Assembly: GCA_963839165.1 (NCBI GenBank)
Contig: CAWIUG010000005.1
Span: 1,574,845-1,638,844 of the forward strand
Reading direction: 5' to 3'
DNA from: DATFVA01 sp963839165
GTDB lineage: Bacteria; Bacteroidota; Ignavibacteria; Ignavibacteriales; Ignavibacteriaceae
Length of the DNA stretch: 64,000 nucleotides
The notes below the pieces were generated by a model, which saw only the letters and a list, made by a program, of their open reading frames with translations, ran no database searches and was not told the origin of the DNA. Both the position numbers and the translations under genes were made by a program. Every line of letters begins with the position of its first letter. The first letter of the stretch is position 1. Shown here piece by piece: positions 26,383 through 35,290 of this stretch.

Positions 26383-27513
26383 ATGAAGATTATATTAACC
26401 ATCATAATAAAAGAATTCCTTCAGCTTAAACGCGATCCCAGATTGTTCGGGATAATATTTATTGCACCCGTGCTTCAGCTTATACTTCTCGGCTATGCCG
26501 CCAACCTCGACATCAATAACATCAACACCGTTGTCTACAATCAGGATAAGTCAGTATCAAGCAGGGAGTTTATAGAAAAATTCGAACGCTCGGGTTACTT
26601 TACAATGAATCACTATGCCGATAGCTACGACCAGGTAATGAATTATATAAATAAAGGAGACGACCTCTGGGCACTTGTAATCCCTAAAGATTTTGAAAAG
26701 AAACTCCAGCGGGGAGAACAGGTTCAGGTTCAGGCTCTGTTCGATGGCTCCGACGGCAATAAGGCTTCGATAGCATTCGGATATGTTACCGGGGTGGTTT
26801 CAAGTTATTCGCAGAACCTCCTTGTTGAAGCTAAGAACAGATCAGGTATGCGGTCGGTCGCAGCCGTTAATATCAATCCCGAACTAAGGGTATGGTATAA
26901 TCCCGATCTGAAAACAAGAGTGTTTATGCTGCCGGGTATCATGGGTCTCCTCTTAACAATTATCACCACTTCCCTTATGGCAATGGCAATCGTTAAAGAA
27001 AGGGAGATCGGTACGCTCGAGCAGATAATCGTTACTCCTATTAAACCTGCTCAGCTGATAATCGGAAAGACGATCCCTTTCATCGTTTTCGGATTCGTAG
27101 ACGTGTTGATCGTAACTGTTGTCATGGTTTACTGGTTCGGCATCGCCATCAGAGGTGATTTCTTCTTCCTTATGCTTGCCTCGTTTATTTATGTTCTTTC
27201 TTCGCTGGGTTTAGGCTTGTTTATATCTACAGTTTCGAAAACTCAGCAGCAGGCAATGATGGTAGCGATGTTCGGGGTTCTGCTGCCGATGAACTTCCTT
27301 TCCGGGTTTGCCTTCCCTATTGAAAATATGCCGGGATGGATTCAGCCAATCACTTATCTTATTCCTTTAAGATATTATATAACCATTCTAAGGGGAGTTA
27401 TTCTGAAGGGCGACGGCTTCTTTCAGCTTATTCCTGAAACAGCTGCTCTGCTTGGTATAGGAATTTTTATACTTGCCGCTAGCTCGTTACGATTCAGAAA
27501 ACGACTGGAATAA
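26383..27513 (+). CDS. ABC-2 type exporter permease (YbhR-like), second copy
   Basis: 376 residues, the same length as its neighbour and a clear paralogue. It has an N-terminal span, a large extracytoplasmic domain with W-Y-N-P-D-L-K-T-R, the loop motif K-E-R-E-I-G-T-L-E-Q, and five C-terminal spans ending with a basic tail. It closes the operon TetR-HlyD-ATPase-ATPase-permease-permease. Together these should form a tripartite efflux pump, with an outer-membrane TolC-like partner supplied from elsewhere. The substrate is not predictable from sequence. Confidence 0.92.
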   Translation: MKIILTIIIKEFLQLKRDPRLFGIIFIAPVLQLILLGYAANLDINNINTVVYNQDKSVSSREFIEKFERSGYFTMNHYADSYDQVMNYINKGDDLWALVIPKDFEKKLQRGEQVQVQALFDGSDGNKASIAFGYVTGVVSSYSQNLLVEAKNRSGMRSVAAVNINPELRVWYNPDLKTRVFMLPGIMGLLLTIITTSLMAMAIVKEREIGTLEQIIVTPIKPAQLIIGKTIPFIVFGFVDVLIVTVVMVYWFGIAIRGDFFFLMLASFIYVLSSLGLGLFISTVSKTQQQAMMVAMFGVLLPMNFLSGFAFPIENMPGWIQPITYLIPLRYYITILRGVILKGDGFFQLIPETAALLGIGIFILAASSLRFRKRLE

Positions 27514-27570
27514 AGACCCGCCGCCCGTGGTGAAGCGGATGTGAAGCGTGTGTGAAACGTATTAGGATCG

Positions 27571-28653
27571 GTGAAGAACCGGATTTCGGATGGTTTTTTA
27601 GCTTCTCTCACAGTCGGATTTCCCAACATTGCCTATATTCTTATCCATATGTCCATAATTATTTTCATCGCCTCAGCGCTTACAATCGGATTCGTCGGTA
27701 CCAAAATGGCGGGTTTTGCCGATCAACTGGCAGACCGTACAGGACTAGGTGAAGCCATGGCAGGCGCCGTACTTCTCGGTGCCAGCACATCAATTCCAGG
27801 CATTACAGCGTCTGTTGTTTCAGCTATTGATGGATTTCCTTCTATGTCGCTCTCAAATGCATTCGGCGGAATAGCCGCTCAAACCGCATTTCTCGCAATC
27901 GCGGATATATCCTACAGGAAGGTAAACCTGGAACATGCTGCTGCTTCAGTGGAAAATATGATGCAGGGCTCCTTATTAATAGCATTGCTCGGTATCCTTT
28001 TCCTCGCACTCTCCGCTCCTGAATTCAGTTTCTGGGGTATTCATCCCGCAACACCGGTTCTGCTTATAGCTTATATTGGCGGCACCCGACTCATCTATAA
28101 GAGCAGGGAGAACCCTATGTGGTTTCCCCGGAAGACAGAAGAAACCAGGATGGATGTCCCCGATGAAGACAATAAAACGAAGTCTTTGTCGCGGATGTGG
28201 ATCAGTTTTTTACTTTCGGCTGCCCTGATAATAGCCGCCGGCTGGTTTATTACAAAATCGGCCGAAGACATAGCAGCCTCGGCGGGACTGAATCACAGTT
28301 TTGTAGGCGCGGTACTGATTGCCATCTCCACTTCCCTCCCCGAACTTGTAACTTCAGTAGCCGCGGTACGTCGCGGAGCCCTCACACTGGCAGTAGGCGG
28401 TGTACTCGGAGGGAATGTTTTTGATACTCTCTTTGCCGCGATGGCCGATGTAGCCTACCGGGATGGCTCGATTTACGCTGCTGCAACAAGCAAGGAATTT
28501 ACAATAATCGGGGCAGCTGTAACGATGACGTCGGTGCTTCTGCTCGGACTCTTACGCCGGGAAAAGAAGGGATTCGCGAACATAGGATTTGAGAGCTCAT
28601 TGATAATTATAATCTACCTTGTCTCCATCCTTCTGATCAGTTTTAATCAATAG
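27571..28653 (+). CDS. Sodium/calcium exchanger family membrane protein (CaCA)
   Basis: 360 residues, GTG start, about 10-11 membrane spans. It has two related alpha-repeats: G-A-V-L-L-G-A-S-T-S-I-P-G-I (about 68-81) and G-A-V-L-I-A-I-S-T-S-L-P-E-L (about 246-259). The latter is followed by G-G-N-V-F-D-T-L-F. In typical CaCA proteins both repeats carry an acidic residue after Pro. Here the first has Gly (S-I-P-G), so one ion-binding carboxylate is missing. A start at 27649 is possible but would cut into the first span. The substrate ion is uncertain. It lies 57 bp after the exporter operon and may be a separate unit. Confidence 0.82.
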   Translation: MKNRISDGFLASLTVGFPNIAYILIHMSIIIFIASALTIGFVGTKMAGFADQLADRTGLGEAMAGAVLLGASTSIPGITASVVSAIDGFPSMSLSNAFGGIAAQTAFLAIADISYRKVNLEHAAASVENMMQGSLLIALLGILFLALSAPEFSFWGIHPATPVLLIAYIGGTRLIYKSRENPMWFPRKTEETRMDVPDEDNKTKSLSRMWISFLLSAALIIAAGWFITKSAEDIAASAGLNHSFVGAVLIAISTSLPELVTSVAAVRRGALTLAVGGVLGGNVFDTLFAAMADVAYRDGSIYAAATSKEFTIIGAAVTMTSVLLLGLLRREKKGFANIGFESSLIIIIYLVSILLISFNQ

Positions 28654-28720
28654 GATTTTTGAACTCCCGCAAAATGTTTTATGTTACTATGGTATCTATC
28701 AGTTTTACCAGGAATTCTTA

Positions 28721-30067
28721 ATGAAGATTACAAATCCCGAACCGCCGATCGAAAAACTCATTCGCCCGTTCAAGGAGTTCACCAGGGCAGAAGCATCAAG
28801 CGGAATCTTATTGATAATATGTACGGTGATTGCGCTCGTCTGGGCTAATACAGGATTTTCTGAATCATATTTTAGTCTGTGGCATACGAAAATATCAGTA
28901 GGCGTGGAAAGTTTTAAGCTCGATTATAGTCTGCATCACTGGATAAATGATGGCCTGATGGCTGTGTTCTTTTTTGTGGTAGGACTCGAAATAAAGCGCG
29001 AATTCCTCGTGGGCGAATTATCAACCGCCAGACAGGCAATCCTCCCTGTGGCAGCAGCCTTCGGCGGAATGGTCTTCCCTGCTCTTATCTATATTATATT
29101 TAATGCCGGCGGAAATGGCGAGTCTGGCTGGGGAATTCCGATGGCTACTGATATTGCATTTGTAATAGGACTAATGGCTCTTCTCGGTTCAAACGTGCCC
29201 GTTAATCTTAAAATCTTTATTACGGCCTTAGCAATCGCGGATGATATCGGGGCCGTACTGGTCATCGCTTTCTTTTATACGGCTCAGCTTTCGTTTACAG
29301 CTTTAGCTATTGCAGCCGGTGTATTCATTGTCCTTTTCATTGCTAACAGGCTTGGGGTAAGAAACCTGCTTTTCTATGTTGTGTTTGGACTTGCCTTATG
29401 GGTGGCATTTTTGATGTCGGGTATTCATGCTACCGTGGCCGGGGTGCTGCTCGCGTTTGTGGTTCCCGCTACCTCAAGGTATAACACAAGGGATTTCCTT
29501 GTTAACGGAAAAGAGCTCCTTGACGAATTTGACCTTGAAGGAGAAGAAGGTCCAAATGTACTGGCAAACGAGGAGAGGCAGAATATCGTGCAGACGCTTG
29601 AAGGCACTTGCGCGAAAGTGCTTACGCCTCTTCAGAGATTTGAGCACTCGCTTAACCCCTGGGTTTCATTTTTCATTATGCCTGTATTCGCGCTTGCAAA
29701 TGCGGGAGTGCCGCTGCAGGAGGATTTCTTTGAATCTCTTGTGAATGAAGTTAGTCTGGGTATAATTGGCGGGTTGTTCATCGGCAAACAGGTTGGAATA
29801 TTCATCTTCTCCTGGCTCGCTGTAAAACTGAACATCGCCAGCCTTCCTTCAAAGGTTCATTGGAAACATATTTATGGAGCCGGCATCCTTGCAGGCATCG
29901 GCTTCACTATGTCGCTGTTCATAACTAACCTGGCTTTTAGTTCTGAGGAACTGACGAACATAGCCAAGGTAGGCATCCTGGCCGCGTCGCTCATCTCAGG
30001 AATTACAGGCTACCTTATGCTAAGGTTTTCCGGAACAAAAAAAGTTTTAGAAGAAAAGGCATTATGA
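28721..30067 (+). CDS. nhaA: Na+/H+ antiporter NhaA
   Basis: 448 residues, longer than the 388 of E. coli because of an acidic/Gln-rich cytosolic insertion between spans (about 255-310) and extended ends. The core motifs are clear: V-F-F-F-V-V-G-L-E-I-K-R-E near 85-97, M-A-T-D-I-A-F near 140, and A-L-A-I-A-D-D-I-G-A-V-L near 170-181, which contains the paired aspartates that bind Na+. It exports sodium in exchange for protons across the inner membrane. It is monocistronic by position, with gaps of 67 and 81 bp to its neighbours. It stands next to another ion exchanger. Confidence 0.96.
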   Translation: MKITNPEPPIEKLIRPFKEFTRAEASSGILLIICTVIALVWANTGFSESYFSLWHTKISVGVESFKLDYSLHHWINDGLMAVFFFVVGLEIKREFLVGELSTARQAILPVAAAFGGMVFPALIYIIFNAGGNGESGWGIPMATDIAFVIGLMALLGSNVPVNLKIFITALAIADDIGAVLVIAFFYTAQLSFTALAIAAGVFIVLFIANRLGVRNLLFYVVFGLALWVAFLMSGIHATVAGVLLAFVVPATSRYNTRDFLVNGKELLDEFDLEGEEGPNVLANEERQNIVQTLEGTCAKVLTPLQRFEHSLNPWVSFFIMPVFALANAGVPLQEDFFESLVNEVSLGIIGGLFIGKQVGIFIFSWLAVKLNIASLPSKVHWKHIYGAGILAGIGFTMSLFITNLAFSSEELTNIAKVGILAASLISGITGYLMLRFSGTKKVLEEKAL

Positions 30068-30148
30068 TATGAATTATAAAATAACATTCCCTTATTTATT
30101 ATTTTAGATGATGTATTAATAAAAATTCTGAAAACACGGGAGCAGTAA

Positions 30149-30895
30149 ATGAGTAAATTAGTTTTATTACGTCACGGCGAGAGCACCTGGAATAAGGAAA
30201 ACCGCTTTACCGGATGGACGGATGTTGATTTATCTGATCAGGGAGTCTTCGAAGCCCGAAAAGCAGGCGATGTGCTTAAGGAGGAAGGCTATATTTTCGA
30301 TATGGCTTATACTTCAGTACTGAAAAGGGCGATAAGAACTTTATGGATAGCACTGGATAAACTGGACCTTATGTGGATACCTGTAGAAAGATCCTGGCGG
30401 TTGAATGAAAGACATTATGGTGCTCTGCAGGGATTAAATAAGGCTGAGATGGCAAAGAAATTCGGAGAAGAACAGGTGCACACCTGGAGAAGAAGCTACG
30501 ATATTCAGCCCCCGGCCCTTGATAAAGATGATGAACGCTACCCCGGAAAAGATCCCCGCTATAAGGACCTTACCAATAAGGAACTCCCGCTTACCGAATG
30601 CCTTAAAGATACGGTTGAGAGGTTTCTCCCCTACTGGAAAGATACTATTGCCCCTTCAATACAATCCGGTAAGAGGATAATAATTGCCGCTCACGGTAAT
30701 AGTCTGCGCGCCCTTGTGAAATACCTCGACAACGTACCGGATGAAGAGATAGTAGGACTGAATATACCTACAGGCATCCCTCTTGTTTATGAACTTGACG
30801 ATAACCTGAAACCGCTGAAGCACTACTACCTCGGCAACCAGGAGGAAATTCAGAAAAAGACAAACGCCGTAGCGAACCAGGGTAAAGCAAAATAA
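30149..30895 (+). CDS. gpmA: 2,3-bisphosphoglycerate-dependent phosphoglycerate mutase
   Basis: 248 residues, the standard dPGM length. L-R-H-G-E-S-T-W-N at 7-15 carries the phospho-accepting His9. L-N-E-R-H-Y-G-A-L-Q-G near 86-96 supplies the proton-transfer Glu, and I-I-A-A-H-G-N-S-L-R near 180-189 the second His. It interconverts 3- and 2-phosphoglycerate in glycolysis and gluconeogenesis in the cytosol. An AT-rich leader and a GGGAGC ribosome binding site precede the ATG. It appears to be a single-gene unit. Confidence 0.96.
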   Translation: MSKLVLLRHGESTWNKENRFTGWTDVDLSDQGVFEARKAGDVLKEEGYIFDMAYTSVLKRAIRTLWIALDKLDLMWIPVERSWRLNERHYGALQGLNKAEMAKKFGEEQVHTWRRSYDIQPPALDKDDERYPGKDPRYKDLTNKELPLTECLKDTVERFLPYWKDTIAPSIQSGKRIIIAAHGNSLRALVKYLDNVPDEEIVGLNIPTGIPLVYELDDNLKPLKHYYLGNQEEIQKKTNAVANQGKAK

Positions 30896-30910
30896 TTTTA
30901 TCTAATATAC

Positions 30911-30944
30911 AGGGAGAGATCAGGTATTTATAAGGTTTCTCCCT
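30911..30944 (+). terminator. Possible terminator hairpin after gpmA
   Basis: AGGGAGA (30911-30917) and TCTCCCT (30938-30944) can pair as a 7-bp stem with a 20-nt loop, 16 bp past the gpmA stop. The tail that follows (AATTTA) is only moderately T-rich and the loop is long, so the call is weak. Confidence 0.35.
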
Positions 30945-31023
30945 AATTTAGCCTTGACTTTCAGAACCAAAATATCCATCTTTTGCCACGATTTTACATC
31001 AACTAACGGTTGCCACCTATCTT

Positions 31024-32079
31024 ATGACTAAAAAAATCACTTTTGCAATTCTTTCTGTTCTCTTTTTCCTGCCCTTCGCAAATGCACAAACAGTTATAGC
31101 AAAATATGCCGGTGAGTTTATGGCAATAGGGGTTGGAGGAAGACCGCTTGCAATGGGAGGAGCTTTCTCTGCCGTTGCTAACGACATTACCGCCGGGTAT
31201 TATAATCCGGCAGGACTTGCGCAGGTAAATTATCCTCAGATATCTCTGATGCATGATGAAAGGTTCGGCAACCTGGTTAACTACGATTATGCCGCTGTTG
31301 CTATCCCATGGAGTACCGATATGACTTTTGCACTTAGTGTTATGCGCCTCGGTATTGACGGTATTCCCGATACCAGGCAGGCTCTTGAAGACGGCAGAAA
31401 CCCCGGTGTTACTGTTACCGATCCTAACTTTATTACTGACCAGTATGCAAGATTAAACTCTAATAAGATAACCGAATTCAGCGACCAGGACTGGGCGTTC
31501 TACCTCAGTTTCGCAAAGATCCATTCTGAAAATTTCTATTACGGTGCCAGCGTTAAAATCATTTATAAAGATATTGCGGAATACAATGCTTATGGAGTTG
31601 GGTTCGATGTGGGAGCGATCTATCTTCCTTTTGAAAACTTTTCGGTCGGTGCAAACCTGCAGGACATAACCACAACTCTGGTCTCCTGGAATACAGGTCT
31701 TAATGAATTGATCTCGCCTACCGCAAAAGTCGGGGCTGCCTATGGACTCCATATTCTAAACGGTACTCTTACTCCGGCGTTTGATTTTGATGTAAGGTTT
31801 GAGAACAGACAGTATGCATCCACCTTCCACCTTGGTCCTGTAAGTTTTGATATGCACGCGGGACTGGAATTCAATTATAACAACCTGTTCTCAATAAGAG
31901 GCGGGTATAACGATGTAAAGCAGTTTACTGTTGGTGCCGGCATAAAGCTTCCCAAGCTGAATATTGATTATTCCTTCGCAAGGTTTAATATGGCCGAAAT
32001 CGACAGGCTCCCCGATACACATAGAATTTCTATTATCCTTACCCTTGAAGAACCCAGATTCTTAAGAGACGGGATTTAA
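31024..32079 (+). CDS. PorV/PorQ-like outer-membrane protein (UPF0164-type)
   Basis: 351 residues. A signal peptide ends after N-A-Q-T (about 22). The N-terminal block G-G-R-P-L-A-M-G-G-A-F-S-A-V-A-N-D plus Y-Y-N-P-A-G-L-A is the hallmark of the PorV/PorQ family of FadL-like beta-barrels. The rest is strand-rich, alternates in hydrophobicity and ends in a barrel-like segment (I-S-I-I-L-T-L-E-E). PorV shuttles T9SS cargo to the attachment complex. Several T9SS cargo genes are in this window, but this family has many members per genome and this one is not shown to be PorV itself. Confidence 0.82.
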   Translation: MTKKITFAILSVLFFLPFANAQTVIAKYAGEFMAIGVGGRPLAMGGAFSAVANDITAGYYNPAGLAQVNYPQISLMHDERFGNLVNYDYAAVAIPWSTDMTFALSVMRLGIDGIPDTRQALEDGRNPGVTVTDPNFITDQYARLNSNKITEFSDQDWAFYLSFAKIHSENFYYGASVKIIYKDIAEYNAYGVGFDVGAIYLPFENFSVGANLQDITTTLVSWNTGLNELISPTAKVGAAYGLHILNGTLTPAFDFDVRFENRQYASTFHLGPVSFDMHAGLEFNYNNLFSIRGGYNDVKQFTVGAGIKLPKLNIDYSFARFNMAEIDRLPDTHRISIILTLEEPRFLRDGI

Positions 32080-32108
32080 GAATCGTTGTTATCTTCTACC
32101 TGTACAGT

Positions 32109-32534
32109 TCACCCTTTTCTTCTTCCGGAGAGATGGTAATCAAGACTGTAGCGTCCCGGTCCCATTAAAAATAATCCAAGAAGCGTTATTCCCAGTTCAA
32201 GCGGATGAGAAATTGAACTTAGAGGACCTCCGGTAACATAACCGCTGTTTGCCGCGACAAGCATAGTTATAATTATAAAAGCCGCTGCGGGACGGAAGAA
32301 TAATCCAAGAAGAATAAGTATCCCTCCGAAAAACTCAGCACAGGATGCAAGAAATCCCCACACGGGGTAGGAGAAGGTGATTCCGATGTGAGATACCGCG
32401 GAGCCTATATTTGTCCAGGTTTCGGGACCCGCAAAAAGTTTTCTGCCTCCGTAAACAAATATGTAAGCCAATCCAAGTATCACCCTGATAGTAAGCAGTC
32501 CAAGGTCAGGATATGTTCTAAGTTTCCATTTCAT
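32109..32534 (-). CDS. DoxX family membrane protein
   Basis: 141 residues from the ATG at 32534, preferred over an in-frame start nine codons upstream. Four membrane spans are seen. They begin with the DoxX opening L-T-I-R-V-I-L-G-L-A-Y-I-F-V-Y-G-G-R-K-L-F and include F-G-G-I-L-I-L-L-G-L-F-F-R-P-A-A. DoxX/DoxD relatives are small quinone-linked or redox-related membrane proteins of varied and often unknown role. The gene overlaps the 3' end of the response regulator by 17 bp, so the two are co-transcribed. Confidence 0.85.
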   Translation of the reverse strand: MKWKLRTYPDLGLLTIRVILGLAYIFVYGGRKLFAGPETWTNIGSAVSHIGITFSYPVWGFLASCAEFFGGILILLGLFFRPAAAFIIITMLVAANSGYVTGGPLSSISHPLELGITLLGLFLMGPGRYSLDYHLSGRRKG

Positions 32535-32925
32535 TATCACTCCTGGTTTTATTAGCCGCATTCAGCAGCGTACGCATCAGCACATGATTATCAACGGGTT
32601 TAGTCAGGAAAATATCCACCCCCGCGTTTATCGCATTCTCAACATCAGTCTTAAAAGCGTGCGCGGTGAGACAAACGATAGGTATGTCTCTGAATTCAGG
32701 GTCAGCCTTCAATTCCTTAGTTAGTTCGAGTCCGTTTTTCCCGCCTTTAAGGGAGATGTCCATCAGTATTACATCATATTTATTTTTTCTAAGGTTCTCA
32801 TATAAAGTAACGTCTGAATCACAAATATCGGTTATAAAGCTTTTGCGCAGGAACATCCGTAGAAACCGCTGGTTCTCAGCATCATCTTCTGTTATCAGTA
32901 TTCTTGGCTTATTTTCGTCATCCAT
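32518..32925 (-). CDS. Single-domain response regulator (CheY-like receiver)
   Basis: 135 residues, one receiver domain and no output domain. The acidic pair is in I-T-E-D-D-A-E (about 11-17). The phospho-accepting Asp is in D-V-I-L-M-D-I-S-L-K-G-G, the Thr in V-C-L-T-A-H-A, and the Lys in L-T-K-P-V-D. This corresponds to receivers that work with hybrid kinases or as stand-alone output by protein contact. No kinase gene is adjacent. Its 3' end overlaps the DoxX gene. Confidence 0.9.
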   Translation of the reverse strand: MDDENKPRILITEDDAENQRFLRMFLRKSFITDICDSDVTLYENLRKNKYDVILMDISLKGGKNGLELTKELKADPEFRDIPIVCLTAHAFKTDVENAINAGVDIFLTKPVDNHVLMRTLLNAANKTRSDNEMET

Positions 32926-33057
32926 ATATTTTTTCAGTATTATGAAAATTTAAGATATAAATATTTTAATAATGTTGTGCGGATATTGGTTAATCTGCAT
33001 AGTTGAAATTTGTTTCCAAATAAATAAATTTAACCAGTTAACATATAAGATTAAATT

Positions 33058-33282
33058 ATGGTTCCAGAATTCCACCAGATTGGCAGAATAATGATTTATG
33101 CGGGTATTTTCATACTCGTTCTGGGCGTCCTGTTCTTTTTCGGCGACAAGATCCCTTTCCTCGGAAAGCTGCCGGGAGATATCTATATAAAGAAGAAAAA
33201 CTTCACCTTCTACTTCCCTATTGTTACTTCCATACTTCTCAGTCTTTTGATAAGCCTGATTATCTATCTATTCAGGAAATGA
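33058..33282 (+). CDS. DUF2905 family small membrane protein
   Basis: 74 residues with two membrane spans (about 10-29 and 49-70) separated by the basic, Gly/Pro-containing loop G-K-L-P-G-D-I-Y-I-K-K-K-N-F-T-F-Y-F-P-I-V-T-S. That loop is the signature of DUF2905. The function is unknown. The gene stands alone, is divergent from the response regulator and converges on the TlpA-like gene with an 8-bp gap. Confidence 0.88.
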   Translation: MVPEFHQIGRIMIYAGIFILVLGVLFFFGDKIPFLGKLPGDIYIKKKNFTFYFPIVTSILLSLLISLIIYLFRK

Positions 33283-33290
33283 TAGTTTCT

Positions 33291-33833
33291 CTATGATTTT
33301 TCAATCAGTTCTTTGATCTTGGTTTCATATTCACTTTTCGGATATAGCCCGACGATCTTTTTAACAATGTTGCCGTCCTGATCAATGATGAAGGTAGTGG
33401 GGATGGCATTTACTCCTCCGAAATCATTTATCACCTTATCATTAAAATAAACGATGGGATAATTTATTCCCATACGGTCAACAAAATCCGGAACTCCTGC
33501 TTTTGTGTTTTCTCTGTCGAGTGAAATTCCTATTACCGCTACTTTGTCCTTGTATTCATTCTGCAGTGAAATAAGATCAGGAATTCCTTTCCGGCACGGC
33601 GGACACCAGGTTGCCCAGAAATCTACAATAACAACCTTTCCCTTAAAATCGGATAAACTCACATCCTCGCCGCTTATATTGCTCAGTGTGAAATCGGGGG
33701 CTTTGCTGTTATTATCCTGCAGGGTTGTGTTGTCCTGCGGAGTCTGATCGGCTTTCGGCTCGTTCTGTTTCTGACAGCCGACAACAGTTACAGAATAAAA
33801 TAATATTATAACTGAGGCTAATATTTTAATCAT
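33291..33833 (-). CDS. TlpA-like thioredoxin-fold lipoprotein
   Basis: 180 residues. The signal ends with the lipobox V-V-G-C (Cys20), followed by a Gln/Asp/Asn-rich linker to about 47. A TlpA/AhpC-TSA domain follows with F-W-A-T-W-C-P-P-C-R-K-G, the redox-active C-x-x-C, and a cis-Pro region N-A-I-P-T-T-F-I-I-D. It should reduce disulfides outside the cytosol, for example in cytochrome c maturation. It is the last gene of a three-gene minus-strand set with a small membrane protein (17-bp gap) and a radical SAM enzyme. Confidence 0.92.
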   Translation of the reverse strand: MIKILASVIILFYSVTVVGCQKQNEPKADQTPQDNTTLQDNNSKAPDFTLSNISGEDVSLSDFKGKVVIVDFWATWCPPCRKGIPDLISLQNEYKDKVAVIGISLDRENTKAGVPDFVDRMGINYPIVYFNDKVINDFGGVNAIPTTFIIDQDGNIVKKIVGLYPKSEYETKIKELIEKS

Positions 33834-33850
33834 ACTATTTTCCTTTTGAA

Positions 33851-34084
33851 TTATTGATTCTCGTTCAAAACCTTTTGAGCTTTCTGGGGGTTAAATCCAG
33901 GGGGATAAGGACCTTGTTCCGGTACGCTCCGCGTATTATTTACAATAAAAAATATTACGAGGATAATAACGATAACTATAGTCCATACCGTATTTTTATA
34001 TCTTGGATCAATCAGCGGTTTCTTCTGATCTACCCTGGTTTTACCTATCTGTCTTGGTTTGGGTTTATTTTTTTTCTGTGCCAT
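33851..34084 (-). CDS. Small single-span membrane protein of unknown function
   Basis: 77 residues. A lysine/arginine-rich N-terminus (about 1-30) is followed by one hydrophobic span (T-V-W-T-I-V-I-V-I-I-L-V-I-F-F-I-V, about 32-48). A short Pro/Gly-rich tail (P-Y-P-P-G-F-N-P) should lie outside. No family is recognised. It is supported as a gene by its clear start, membrane topology and tight placement, 17 bp upstream of the TlpA-like gene. Confidence 0.65.
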   Translation of the reverse strand: MAQKKNKPKPRQIGKTRVDQKKPLIDPRYKNTVWTIVIVIILVIFFIVNNTRSVPEQGPYPPGFNPQKAQKVLNENQ

Positions 34085-34126
34085 AATACCGGTATATGAT
34101 GAAATTATTGAAAAAGTGTTTCAAAA

Positions 34127-35194
34127 TTAAAACATTTCTAACTGGTTATTTACTTTTTTGAATAAATCTTTCCTTAAATCTATCCTTTTCCTGTTAAGTC
34201 CGTATTTTTTACAGCTTAATTCAAATAGCGAATGTATAGTTTCAGCCAACTCTCCCTTGCCTGAAAACCTTGTACCGAATTCAGATTCATTAAGTTTCCC
34301 GTCCCGCATTTGCTTTATCTTGTTGATCACTTTCTTCTCCCTGTCGGGAAATTCAGTCTTCAGCCATTGAATAAAAAGATCCTTAACCGCATAAGGCAGA
34401 CGCAGCATTATATGTCCCGCAAACAAAGCCCCTCTTCCTGATGCTTCCTTCAGGATAGAAGGAATTTCCTCATCGTTAAGACCGGGAATTACCGGAGCAA
34501 TGTTAACACCCACTGGAATATTTTCAGCAGAGAACTTCTCTATTACCTGCAGCCTTCTTTCGGGAGAAGAAGTTCTTGGCTCCATTTTACGAGCAAGGTC
34601 TTTATCGAGAGTAGTGACTGAAAGACAGACGGAAACCAGCCCCATCTCCGCCATTTCCTTAAGAATATCCATATCCCTTTCGATCAAAGCATTCTTGGTA
34701 ATGATGGAAACCGGGTTGCGGTATTTCAGGCATACCTTCAATGTTTCCCTGGTGATTTCCAATTGTCTTTCAACAGGCTGATAACAGTCGGTATTCCCGC
34801 TGAACATTATGAAGTCAGGCTTGTAGCTCTTCTTATTAAATTCTGCTTCAAGAAGTTTAGGTGCATCCTTCTTGATCATTATCTTCGATTCAAAATCGGT
34901 TCCTGAGGAGAAGCCGAGGAATTCGTGAGTAGGCCGTGCATAGCAGTACACGCATCCATGTTCGCATCCGCGGTAAGGATTGAATGAATATTCGAATCCT
35001 ACATCATAGCTGTCGTTTTTCGATATTATAGATTTGGAGTCGTCCCTGAAGAACTGTGTCTGTATCTTTTTTTCTTCTTCAGGCTCGGTAAAGTAATCCA
35101 TTTCATCAGGCTTAAAATCGTCAAGAGAGAGTTTCTCAAACCTGTTGCCGGGATTAAATTGTGCGCCTCTGCCTCGTATCCGTGTATTGCTCAT
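34127..35194 (-). CDS. Radical SAM protein, PA0069/SplB-like family
   Basis: 355 residues. The radical SAM cysteine motif appears as C-E-H-G-C-V-Y-C-Y-A (about 77-86), the C-x3-C-x2-C form. It is preceded by N-P-Y-R-G and followed by H-E-F-L-G-F-S-S-G-T-D-F-E, a block typical of the PA0069 family. It should bind a [4Fe-4S] cluster and generate a 5'-deoxyadenosyl radical. The reaction is unknown. The C-terminal part is charged and helical. It is the first gene of the set that leads to the TlpA-like lipoprotein, with no clear functional link. Confidence 0.9.
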   Translation of the reverse strand: MSNTRIRGRGAQFNPGNRFEKLSLDDFKPDEMDYFTEPEEEKKIQTQFFRDDSKSIISKNDSYDVGFEYSFNPYRGCEHGCVYCYARPTHEFLGFSSGTDFESKIMIKKDAPKLLEAEFNKKSYKPDFIMFSGNTDCYQPVERQLEITRETLKVCLKYRNPVSIITKNALIERDMDILKEMAEMGLVSVCLSVTTLDKDLARKMEPRTSSPERRLQVIEKFSAENIPVGVNIAPVIPGLNDEEIPSILKEASGRGALFAGHIMLRLPYAVKDLFIQWLKTEFPDREKKVINKIKQMRDGKLNESEFGTRFSGKGELAETIHSLFELSCKKYGLNRKRIDLRKDLFKKVNNQLEMF

Positions 35195-35290
35195 TTAACA
35201 AAGATAAGAAAAGATTTTCATCCGTTTTATAGAAAAAATCATCCTCATTTTAACGTTCTTGTCTATCCTGAGGATCCCAAACGTGAAATG

